A DNA stretch of 5,108 nt from Candidatus Zixiibacteriota bacterium (GTDB taxonomy: Bacteria; Zixibacteria; MSB-5A5; CAIYYT01), in assembly GCA_026397575.1 (NCBI GenBank), contig JAPLUP010000255.1:1-5108 (forward strand). The letters run 5' to 3'. The position numbers and the translations under genes were made by a program. Position 1 is the stretch's first letter; each line of letters opens with the position of its first letter. The notes beneath the pieces were generated by a model. It saw only the letters and a program-made list of their open reading frames with translations. It ran no database searches and was not told where the DNA came from. Positions 1 to 5,108 of this stretch are shown here, in pieces.

Positions 1-99
1 GGCAATGAAATCGTTGGTGTGGAATTGACGTCAGCCGTATATTGCCTAAAGAAAGTGGATGACCGCATGATTGAAATGGCGGAAGAATATATTGGTTAA
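1..99 (+). CDS. pfkA: 6-phosphofructokinase, C-terminal end (partial)
   Basis: The left edge of the window is an open frame of 32 codons ending in TAA at 97-99; the start lies outside. The visible residues include a NEIVGVEL stretch followed by KKVDDRMIEMAEEY. From memory, this lines up without gaps with the last residues of Bacillus-type ATP-dependent PfkA, which has a N-Q-L-V-x-x-D-I strand and then a helix with I-D-Q-R-M. That enzyme phosphorylates fructose-6-phosphate to the 1,6-bisphosphate in the cytoplasm. The context supports the call, since gap, pgk and tpiA follow on the same strand. No catalytic residue is visible because only the tail is present, so an ATP- versus pyrophosphate-dependent enzyme cannot be told apart. 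The identification rests on a short C-terminal match plus neighbourhood and is an inference. Confidence 0.6.
   Translation, partial: GNEIVGVELTSAVYCLKKVDDRMIEMAEEYIG
81..86 (+). promoter_or_regulatory. Ribosome binding site deciding the start of the barrel gene
   Basis: GGAAGA lies five bases before a TTG codon at 92. It sits inside the last codons of the upstream pfkA-like gene, so the barrel gene is probably translated in a coupled manner. It favours TTG 92 over the TTG at 71 (no comparable site noted) and the ATG at 110 (the site would be over 20 bases away). Confidence 0.5.
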
Positions 100-796
100 G
101 CGTGTTTTGATGGTGCTGGGGCTGCTATTCGTTCTGTCTGCAAATGTGATCGGCAGTCAACCCAGGGGGACGACCTCGATGGGTGTGCGCTTAGGCCTGT
201 TCAATAACAGTCACAACGACATTGATCGCGTCAACAGCGATGTGAAGCTCTTTGCCACTAAGACCATCTTCTACATCGAAGGATATATCAATTATTATCT
301 GCTCGATTTTCTGGCGCTATCCGCCAATCTGGGAAGCTATTCCAAAGGGGATATCCGCTTTGACGTCTACTACAATGGCGTTTTCGACGGCAGTTTTATT
401 GGTCAGGCATCAGTATACCCGATGCAAGTGGGGTTGAAATTCTCCCCCTTCAGTAGCCAACTCCCTCTGAATTGCCGCCCTTTTCTTGAAGGAGGTGGCG
501 CTTTGATTGTCGGCAGAGAAACCGCGACCATGGGTACCTACGGTTCGGTATTCGGCCGATACTCGGATGGCACCATCGGCAGCGAGACTGATCTTAACTG
601 GTGGGCGGCAATCGGCACTGAGATTCCGCTTTCGCCAACCATACAAATGGATTTAATGGTTAAATACCTGAATACGAACTTTTCGGGAGATATCGCCGGA
701 ATCAAGGACTATTCCGGCGTACAGATATCAATCGGCATCGGCTATATTAAGCCACACAAGAACATAGGAAGGGAGACCAGATGGCAACCAAGGTAG
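92..796 (+). CDS. Predicted outer-membrane beta-barrel protein
   Basis: I do not recognise a named family. With the TTG start at 92 the product has 234 residues. It opens with a signal peptide: K3/R4, a hydrophobic core at about 5-16, then a likely cleavage region near 17-22. The mature part alternates polar and hydrophobic residues, is rich in Gly, Tyr and Phe, and contains strand-like stretches at about 29-38, 57-68, 72-82, 86-96, 105-118, 129-141, 168-179, 183-193 and 207-219. The last strand ends in GIGY, as in small eight-stranded barrels of the OmpW/OmpA-barrel type. A tail of about 16 residues after Y218 is unusual for barrels that end on an aromatic residue. The frame opens at TTG 71, and ATG 110 is another possible start. 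The gene overlaps the pfkA-like gene by 8 bases and gap by 16, so it is probably co-transcribed with glycolytic enzymes. Its role is unknown; structural protein, porin or adhesin are all possible. Confidence 0.7.
   Translation: MVKRVLMVLGLLFVLSANVIGSQPRGTTSMGVRLGLFNNSHNDIDRVNSDVKLFATKTIFYIEGYINYYLLDFLALSANLGSYSKGDIRFDVYYNGVFDGSFIGQASVYPMQVGLKFSPFSSQLPLNCRPFLEGGGALIVGRETATMGTYGSVFGRYSDGTIGSETDLNWWAAIGTEIPLSPTIQMDLMVKYLNTNFSGDIAGIKDYSGVQISIGIGYIKPHKNIGRETRWQPR
766..775 (+). promoter_or_regulatory. Strong ribosome binding site for gap
   Basis: The purine run AGGAAGGGAG ends five bases before the gap ATG at 781. It lies inside the last codons of the barrel gene. This site supports ATG 781 as the start and suggests efficient, possibly coupled, translation of gap. 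Confidence 0.7.
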
Positions 797-1773
797 CGAT
801 CAACGGGTTTGGCAGAATCGGCAGACAGATAATCAGAATTGCGATTGCTTCAAACAAACTCGATTTCGTGACGATCAATGACGTCACAGACGCCCAGACA
901 TTGGCATATTTGCTGAAGTGTGATTCGGTGCATGGCAAGTACAAGGGTGAGGTCAAGGTTGAGGGTGACAACCTTGTCGTCAACGGCAAGGCGATCAAAG
1001 TTACGAAAGAACTCGATCCCGCCAAACTGAACCATACCGGCAGCGGAGCGCAGGTAGTGATTGAATCAACCGGCAAGTTCACCGACCGTGCCGGTGCCGA
1101 GAAACACATAGCCGCGGGCGCCAAGAAAGTACTGATCTCGGCTCCGGCCAAGCAGCACGATGGCACGTTTGTTATTGGTGTCAACTTCAATCAATACGAT
1201 CCGGCGAAGCATCATATCATCTCCATCGGTTCCTGTACGACGAACGGTTTGGCGCCAGTGGTCAAAGTTCTTCATGACACATTCGGCATCGAAAAAGGTT
1301 ACATGACGACAATCCACGCCTATACCAATGACCAGCGCATTCTTGATTTCCCACACAAGGACCTTCGTCGTGCTCGTGCCGCTGCGGTGTCAATGATCCC
1401 TACAACGACCGGCGCTGCCAAAGCAATCGCCGAAGTGATGCCCGAGATGAAAGGACGCCTGGATGGTTGCGCGGTCCGCGTGCCAACGCCCGATGGGTCT
1501 CTCATTGACCTGGCATTGATACTCAAGAAGGACGCAACGAAAGATGAGATCAACAATGCGATCAAGACCGCCGCTGCCGGTCCTCTGAAGGGGATTTTGG
1601 AGTACTCTGAGGAACCTTTAGTTTCGATTGATGTCGTCGGCAACTCGCATTCGTCGGTGTTTGACTCGCTGATGACGATGGCGTCCGGCAATTTCGTCAA
1701 AGTATACGCATGGTACGATAACGAGTGGGGCTTCTCTTGCCGTATGGTGGATGCTTTGGAACGGATGATGTAA
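781..1773 (+). CDS. gap: Glyceraldehyde-3-phosphate dehydrogenase, type I, NAD-type
   Basis: This cytoplasmic glycolytic enzyme oxidises and phosphorylates glyceraldehyde-3-phosphate to 1,3-bisphosphoglycerate, normally as a homotetramer. The 330-residue product has the usual family length. The N-terminal Rossmann motif NGFGRIGR is at 8-15. N33-D34 in the IND-x-TD stretch match catabolic NAD-using GapA rather than NADP-using GapB. The catalytic cysteine is C152 (SCTTN) and the catalytic histidine H179 ([10 protein letters not shown]). DLRRARAAA is at 194-202, [11 protein letters not shown] at 206-216, and the C-terminal YDNEWGF at 312-318. Two oddities stand out: the common SNASCTTNC is SIGSCTTNG here, so the second conserved cysteine is glycine (G156). 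The start is fixed by a strong purine-rich site five bases upstream. The 5' end overlaps the barrel gene and the stop is one base before pgk, which fits an operon. Confidence 0.98.
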   Translation: MATKVAINGFGRIGRQIIRIAIASNKLDFVTINDVTDAQTLAYLLKCDSVHGKYKGEVKVEGDNLVVNGKAIKVTKELDPAKLNHTGSGAQVVIESTGKFTDRAGAEKHIAAGAKKVLISAPAKQHDGTFVIGVNFNQYDPAKHHIISIGSCTTNGLAPVVKVLHDTFGIEKGYMTTIHAYTNDQRILDFPHKDLRRARAAAVSMIPTTTGAAKAIAEVMPEMKGRLDGCAVRVPTPDGSLIDLALILKKDATKDEINNAIKTAAAGPLKGILEYSEEPLVSIDVVGNSHSSVFDSLMTMASGNFVKVYAWYDNEWGFSCRMVDALERMM

Positions 1774-1774
1774 G

Positions 1775-2971
1775 ATGAACAAACTGACCATTGACGATTT
1801 GCAGGTGGCAGGCCGCAAAGTCTTGATGCGGGTTGATTTTAATGTCCCGCTCAAGGAAGGCGTGGTCAAAGACGACCTGCGTATCAGAGCATCACTTCCC
1901 TCGATCAACAAGATCGTGTTGTCCGGTGGCAAATTGATTCTGATGTCGCATCTTGGTCGCCCGGACGGCAAAGTAGTCGCCAAGATGAGTCTCAAGCCGG
2001 TCGCCGCAGTGCTCGAAAAACTGAGCGGACACAAAGTCTACTTTGCCAATGACTGTGTCGGCCCTGAGGTTGAACAGGCGGTAGCGGCACTCAAGAATGG
2101 CGAAATTCTGCTGCTGGAGAATCTGCGGTTCCATCCCGAAGAAGAAGAGAACAACCCCGATTTTGCCCAGAAATTGGCCTATCTCGGCGATGTCTATGTC
2201 AATGACGCCTTTGGTACCGCGCACCGCGCGCATGCTTCAACTGAAGGCGTAACCCGCTACTTTGACCAATCGGCGGCAGGCTATCTGATGAAAAAGGAAT
2301 TGGATTACCTCGGCGCCGCGCTGGCTAGCCCGAAGCGACCGTTTGTGGCGCTTTTAGGCGGTGCGAAGATATCGGGCAAGATTGATGTCATCACTAATCT
2401 GCTGAACAAAGTTGACAAGATTATTATCGGCGGCGGCATGGCGTTTACGTTTGAGAAAGCCATGGGACAAGAGATAGGCGGTTCGCTTCTGGAAGCGGAC
2501 AAGGTCGAACTCGCCGGCCAAGTACTCAAAGACGCGGCTGTCAAGAACGTCAAGCTTGTGCTTCCGGTTGATTTCGCGTGTGCCGCCGAAATCGCGGACA
2601 CGGCGGAAGTCACGAATTGCCCCGCGGGCCAAATCCCCGCGAATCTTAAGGGTCTGGATATCGGCGCTGAGACGATCAAGCTGTTCGCTGCCGAGCTTGC
2701 CGAATGCAAGACGGTGGTCTGGAATGGGCCGATGGGTGTTTTCGAAACCGAGAAATTTGCCGTCGGCACAATGAAAATGGCGCAGGTGTTAGCAGATCTG
2801 ACAGCAACCGGAGCGATCACGATCGTTGGTGGTGGTGATTCCGCTGCCGCTGTTGCCAAGGCAGGCCTGGAGGACAAGTTCTCGCATGTATCAACCGGCG
2901 GCGGCGCTTCACTGGAATTCCTTGAAGGCAAGGTGCTTCCGGGTGTTGCGGCCTTGACGGACAGGAAGTGA
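1775..2971 (+). CDS. pgk: Phosphoglycerate kinase
   Basis: The enzyme transfers the acyl phosphate of 1,3-bisphosphoglycerate to ADP, giving ATP and 3-phosphoglycerate; it is a cytoplasmic two-domain monomer. The 398 residues match the usual bacterial length. Visible motifs in order are RVDFNVP (19-25), SHLGRP (58-63), [12 protein letters not shown] (113-124), [13 protein letters not shown] (143-155), GGAKISGKI (195-203), [10 protein letters not shown] (315-324), the nucleotide-loop [12 protein letters not shown] (349-360) and [15 protein letters not shown] (371-385). R36, R118 and R151 lie where the family's substrate-binding arginines are expected. A small variation is DIGAET at 295-300, where DIGP is usual. 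The ATG follows the gap stop by one base, with only a weak GGA at 1763-1765 before it, so translation is probably coupled to gap. All domains are complete. Confidence 0.98.
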   Translation: MNKLTIDDLQVAGRKVLMRVDFNVPLKEGVVKDDLRIRASLPSINKIVLSGGKLILMSHLGRPDGKVVAKMSLKPVAAVLEKLSGHKVYFANDCVGPEVEQAVAALKNGEILLLENLRFHPEEEENNPDFAQKLAYLGDVYVNDAFGTAHRAHASTEGVTRYFDQSAAGYLMKKELDYLGAALASPKRPFVALLGGAKISGKIDVITNLLNKVDKIIIGGGMAFTFEKAMGQEIGGSLLEADKVELAGQVLKDAAVKNVKLVLPVDFACAAEIADTAEVTNCPAGQIPANLKGLDIGAETIKLFAAELAECKTVVWNGPMGVFETEKFAVGTMKMAQVLADLTATGAITIVGGGDSAAAVAKAGLEDKFSHVSTGGGASLEFLEGKVLPGVAALTDRK

Positions 2972-2972
2972 G
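2963..2972 (+). promoter_or_regulatory. Ribosome binding site for tpiA
   Basis: AGGAAGTGAG overlaps the pgk stop codon (TGA at 2969-2971) and ends six bases before the tpiA ATG at 2979. It supports that start and suggests that ribosomes finishing pgk can help begin tpiA. Confidence 0.55.
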
Positions 2973-2978
2973 CGGACG

Positions 2979-3734
2979 ATGAGAAGAAAACTTGTCGCCG
3001 GCAATTGGAAGATGTACACGACGCCTGAAAAAGCGATGGCACTAGCCAAAGGAGTCGCTGATTTTGTCGGGCAGGCCACTGAGCCGCAAGTCGTTATCTT
3101 CCCGCCGTTTACGTCACTACCATGTGCGCTGACTGCCGTCAAAGGCACTCCCGTGGCTGTTGGAGCGCAGAACATGCACTGGGAAGATGAGGGCGCCTTC
3201 ACTGGCGAAGTGAGCGGGAGAATGCTGTTGACGCTAGGCTGCACGTATGTTATCTTAGGACATTCGGAACGACGGCAGCTCTTTTTCGAAACCGATATGC
3301 TGGTCAACCAGAAGCTTATGAAGGCGCTGTCGCAAGATCTGATCCCGATTGTCTGTGTCGGCGAGACTCTCGACCAGCGAGATGCCGGCGAAACGATGAA
3401 CGTGGTTCAGAGTCAGTTACTTGGTTCTTTGGATGGCGTTCCGGCCGACGAGCTTCGGCGAACAGTGATTGCCTACGAACCGGTTTGGGCGATCGGCACC
3501 GGCAGAACTGCATCTCCGCATCAGGCAGAGGAAGTTCATGGCTATATTCGCACGGTGCTGCGCGAGCGTTACGGAGCCATAGTGGATGATGTGCTCATCC
3601 TCTACGGCGGATCGGTCAAACCAGACAACGCGCGTGAACTGTTCGGTCAGCCGAATATCGATGGAGGTCTGGTCGGTGGTGCGAGCTTAACAGCAGAGTC
3701 GTTCAACAAAATTATTGCGGCGGCTCGGCAATAG
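2979..3734 (+). CDS. tpiA: Triosephosphate isomerase
   Basis: The enzyme interconverts dihydroxyacetone phosphate and glyceraldehyde-3-phosphate; it is a cytoplasmic TIM-barrel dimer. The 251 residues match the normal length. The catalytic set is complete: AGNWKM at 7-12 carries N9 and K11, GHSERR at 94-99 carries the electrophile H95, and YEPVWAIGTG at 166-175 carries the base E167 and begins the mobile flap. Phosphate-binding YGGSVKPDN is at 209-217 and the GGLVGGASL loop at 229-237. The ATG is seven bases after the pgk stop, with a purine-rich site spanning that stop. The gene completes a gap-pgk-tpiA block, an arrangement common in many bacteria. Nothing is missing or unusual. Confidence 0.98.
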   Translation: MRRKLVAGNWKMYTTPEKAMALAKGVADFVGQATEPQVVIFPPFTSLPCALTAVKGTPVAVGAQNMHWEDEGAFTGEVSGRMLLTLGCTYVILGHSERRQLFFETDMLVNQKLMKALSQDLIPIVCVGETLDQRDAGETMNVVQSQLLGSLDGVPADELRRTVIAYEPVWAIGTGRTASPHQAEEVHGYIRTVLRERYGAIVDDVLILYGGSVKPDNARELFGQPNIDGGLVGGASLTAESFNKIIAAARQ

Positions 3735-3735
3735 T

Positions 3736-3743
3736 AGAAGGAG
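3736..3743 (+). promoter_or_regulatory. Ribosome binding site deciding the GTG start of secG
   Basis: AGAAGGAG begins one base after the tpiA stop and ends six bases before GTG at 3750. No ATG lies nearby in frame before the first membrane segment, so this site decides the GTG start. Confidence 0.75.
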
Positions 3744-3749
3744 TCTTTC

Positions 3750-4115
3750 GTGTTTGCGGTTCTCATTGTGATTCACGTGATCATTAGTTGTGGTCTGATG
3801 CTGGTAGTGCTGATGCAGTCCTCCAAAGGCGAAGGATTGGCGGGAGCGTTTGGTGGTGGTGGCTTGAGTGGAGCCGTCTTCGGCGGTCGTGGCGCAGCCA
3901 CGTTCCTTTCCAAAGCCACAACAGTGTTGGCGATAATGTTTATGGTGTCCTGCATTGTGCTGACACTCGTAGCGAGAGGTCGTTCGAGTGGTCAAGTCGG
4001 CGAATCCGCTGTCAAGCGCATGGCCACGGAACAACCCATGCCGACGCAGGCGCCGGCGCAAGGCGACCAGCAGCAGGGAACGCAGCAGACAACTCCTCCT
4101 TCTGGTGGCAACTAA
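3750..4115 (+). CDS. secG: Preprotein translocase subunit SecG
   Basis: SecG is the small, non-essential third subunit of the SecYEG channel in the inner membrane and stimulates SecA-driven export. The 121-residue product has the family layout. A first membrane segment lies at about 2-21, followed by the signature MQSSKGEGLAGAFGGGG (22-38), a glycine-rich loop with FGGRGAATFLSKAT (44-57), and a second membrane segment at about 57-75. A hydrophilic tail from about 76 to the end is rich in Gln, Pro, Thr and Gly; such tails are common and poorly conserved. Translation starts at GTG with a good ribosome site. The gene is 15 bases after tpiA, a neighbour pairing seen in many bacteria, and is probably the last gene of the glycolytic operon because a terminator-like hairpin follows. 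Confidence 0.93.
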   Translation: MFAVLIVIHVIISCGLMLVVLMQSSKGEGLAGAFGGGGLSGAVFGGRGAATFLSKATTVLAIMFMVSCIVLTLVARGRSSGQVGESAVKRMATEQPMPTQAPAQGDQQQGTQQTTPPSGGN

Positions 4116-4139
4116 TCTTTGATAGACTAATGTAATTTG

Positions 4140-4169
4140 AACCGGCAGAGCTTTTCTGCCAGTTGTTTT
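4140..4169 (+). terminator. Probable intrinsic terminator after secG
   Basis: Two arms, AACCGGCAGA (4140-4149) and TCTGCCAGTT (4155-4164), pair with one mismatch around a five-base loop. A short T-run follows at 4166-4169. The T-run is short and interrupted by G, so termination may be partial. Its place 24 bases after the secG stop fits the end of the glycolytic operon. Confidence 0.6.
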
Positions 4170-4187
4170 GTGCCTGCGCCGGCACAA
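4168..4187. repeat. Second inverted repeat beside the terminator
   Basis: TTGTGCC (4168-4174) and GGCACAA (4181-4187) form a perfect seven-base stem around a six-base GC-rich loop, directly after the terminator hairpin. No T-run follows on either strand, so it is not a convincing terminator by itself. It could protect the 3' end of the transcript, be a protein-binding palindrome, or be chance. Confidence 0.35.
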
Positions 4188-4276
4188 CCACAAAGGCAAT
4201 CATCGGTTGGCAGTGGCGATTGAGGTCATGGAGTTGCTTTTGTCCGGTTCGCTCCACGGTGACTATCAACAATACA

Positions 4277-4305
4277 TTGCGATTTCCACGCTGGAGTTTT
4301 ATCAT
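4277..4305 (+). promoter_or_regulatory. Candidate sigma-70-type promoter for aroE
   Basis: TTGCGA at 4277-4282 (four of six matches to TTGACA) and TATCAT at 4300-4305 (five of six to TATAAT) are separated by exactly 17 bases. Transcription would start at about 4312, leaving a leader of only about 14 bases before the aroE ATG. This is a consensus match by eye, and the consensus in this organism is not known. Confidence 0.4.
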
Positions 4306-4325
4306 ACGCTACAGGCGATTGTGGC

Positions 4326-5108
4326 ATGAAACAAAACACTCCAATTTACGGTATCATCGGCGCCGATATCGGCTATTCACTATCGCCGACGATCTACAAC
4401 GAGCTTTTTGCGCAGAAACATGTCTGCGCGATCTATAATGTCTTCGAGCTGCAGAACTCGGACCTGAACGATTTCATAAAATCCGTGCGCCTACTACCAC
4501 TTGCGGGATTCAATGTTACCATCCCGCATAAGCGCGCGATCTTACCGCTGCTCGATCGGCTCGATTTTGTGGCAGAGCAGACACAGTCAGCGAATCTTGT
4601 AATCAATCGCAAGGGAAAGCTACAGGGTTACAACACGGACTATGAAGGCATCAGGCAAAGCATTGAGAACCGACTGAAAGTCTCAGTCAGAGGCGCGAAT
4701 GTCGCGATCATCGGTTCGGGGGGCGTAGCGCAGACGACCTACTACTATCTGGTTTCTCATGGCGCGCGTACCATTCATGTCTATCATCGATCTCCCACCT
4801 CACTGCTGCGCTTCGGCGCGTTTGTCCGGCGGCTGCCGCGTCCGTCCAGTTATCGCCCCGCATTGTTGGAGGAGGCTATTGATGATCTGGGTAGCTGCGA
4901 TCTGTGCATCAATTGCACGCCTGCTCCGATCACCGATCTGGCAGATAAGAGCGTCATCAGGAGAGTAAAGAAAATTCTTGAACTGCGCTATGGTAATTAT
5001 GACCTTGTCAAGCGTGCTCATCTGCGGGGCAACTACATGCTGGCAGTGCAAGCGGTCAGGAATTTCAAAATCATGACCGGACAAGAAGTGACCGTAAATC
5101 GCGTGCTA
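4326..5108 (+). CDS. aroE: Shikimate dehydrogenase, divergent (3' end outside window)
   Basis: AroE reduces 3-dehydroshikimate to shikimate with NADPH in the cytoplasmic route to aromatic amino acids. The frame is open for 261 codons to the window edge without a stop, close to the family's usual 270-290. The substrate-binding SLSP is at 18-21, GFNVTIPHK at 61-69 carries catalytic K69, A89-N90 match the conserved Asn, and GYNTDYEG at 101-108 carries catalytic D105. The Rossmann loop GSGGVAQ is at 130-136, with R155 in HRS after the second strand, INCTP at 195-199 (usual NATP), and MLAVQAV at 238-244 with conserved Q242. The segment between Y222 and M238 is about eight residues shorter than I expect and lacks the usual P-x-x-T and V-D-G elements. 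Only a weak AGG (4313-4315) precedes the ATG. A related quinate/shikimate dehydrogenase or AroE-like protein is possible. Confidence 0.88.
   Translation, partial: MKQNTPIYGIIGADIGYSLSPTIYNELFAQKHVCAIYNVFELQNSDLNDFIKSVRLLPLAGFNVTIPHKRAILPLLDRLDFVAEQTQSANLVINRKGKLQGYNTDYEGIRQSIENRLKVSVRGANVAIIGSGGVAQTTYYYLVSHGARTIHVYHRSPTSLLRFGAFVRRLPRPSSYRPALLEEAIDDLGSCDLCINCTPAPITDLADKSVIRRVKKILELRYGNYDLVKRAHLRGNYMLAVQAVRNFKIMTGQEVTVNRVL

Larger units (their letters stand above)
4116..4325. other. Intergenic region between secG and aroE
   Basis: This is the only sizeable non-coding stretch in the window, about 210 bases. It holds the terminator-like hairpin, a second inverted repeat and the candidate aroE promoter. 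Between about 4190 and 4276 I see no gene, RNA fold or repeat that I can support. The frame used by aroE is closed by TGA at 4260-4262 and has no ATG before 4326. Confidence 0.6.

Noticed and set aside
71..91. Seven extra N-terminal codons of the barrel gene from TTG 71
   Set aside because: The extension would put Trp and extra charged residues before the signal peptide and deepen the overlap with pfkA; the ribosome site at 81-86 favours TTG 92.
747..1190. Minus-strand open frame opposite the gap start (about 147 codons)
   Set aside because: It lies opposite the conserved GAPDH Rossmann domain and has no family features or convincing ribosome site.
2305..3042. Long open frame on the minus strand across pgk (about 245 codons)
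   Set aside because: It is antisense to a complete, motif-rich pgk. Its translation is rich in Ser, Pro and Ala with no recognisable domain, as expected from the shadow of a codon-biased gene.
4045..4065. GC-rich palindrome GCGCCGGCGC in the secG tail, similar to the loop of the second intergenic hairpin
   Set aside because: It lies in coding sequence for the Ala/Pro/Gln-rich tail and is short; the similarity is readily explained by GC-rich codons.
3687..4199. Minus-strand open frame opposite secG (about 170 codons)
   Set aside because: The translation is an Arg/His/Thr/Gln-rich low-complexity sequence mirroring the SecG Gly/Gln-rich coding; secG itself is clear.
4239..4262. GGTTCG-like stretch resembling a tRNA T-arm
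   Set aside because: The flanking bases do not form a five-base T stem, and no anticodon arm or acceptor stem can be folded around it.
4163..4438. Plus-strand frame of about 91 codons between secG and aroE
   Set aside because: It starts inside the terminator region, runs out of frame into aroE, is rich in Arg, Trp and Cys, and has no ribosome site.

Overview
The window carries part of a bacterial glycolysis gene cluster, all on the + strand. The order is: the 3' end of a probable 6-phosphofructokinase gene (pfkA), a small predicted outer-membrane beta-barrel protein, glyceraldehyde-3-phosphate dehydrogenase (gap), phosphoglycerate kinase (pgk), triosephosphate isomerase (tpiA) and the preprotein translocase subunit SecG. 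After a roughly 210-base gap holding a probable terminator and a candidate promoter comes a shikimate dehydrogenase gene (aroE), which runs off the right edge.

Organism: the predicted barrel protein with a signal peptide points to a diderm (Gram-negative-type) bacterium. Base composition looks moderate, around 50% G+C by eye. The gene order and protein variants do not look like the familiar Proteobacterial versions. An uncultured or candidate diderm phylum, for example in the Zixibacteria/FCB area, is a guess; the window has no taxonomic marker such as rRNA.

Layout: positions 1-4115 look like one operon. Genes overlap or are separated by at most 15 bases: pfkA and the barrel gene overlap by 8 bases with the preferred start, the barrel gene and gap overlap by 16, gap-pgk have 1 base between them, pgk-tpiA 7, and tpiA-secG 15. 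A stem-loop with a short T-run follows secG. The aroE gene probably has its own promoter.

How the genes work together: PfkA makes fructose-1,6-bisphosphate. After aldolase (not seen here), TpiA interconverts the triose phosphates, GAPDH makes 1,3-bisphosphoglycerate and Pgk recovers ATP. SecG is a passenger often found beside tpiA. AroE belongs to aromatic amino acid synthesis and is probably a separate transcription unit.

The enzymes are ordinary. The points worth a second look are the barrel gene embedded in the glycolytic operon, a GAPDH active-site variant lacking the usual second cysteine, and an AroE with an apparently shortened C-terminal segment. I saw no mobile element, CRISPR array, RNA gene or clearly new system.
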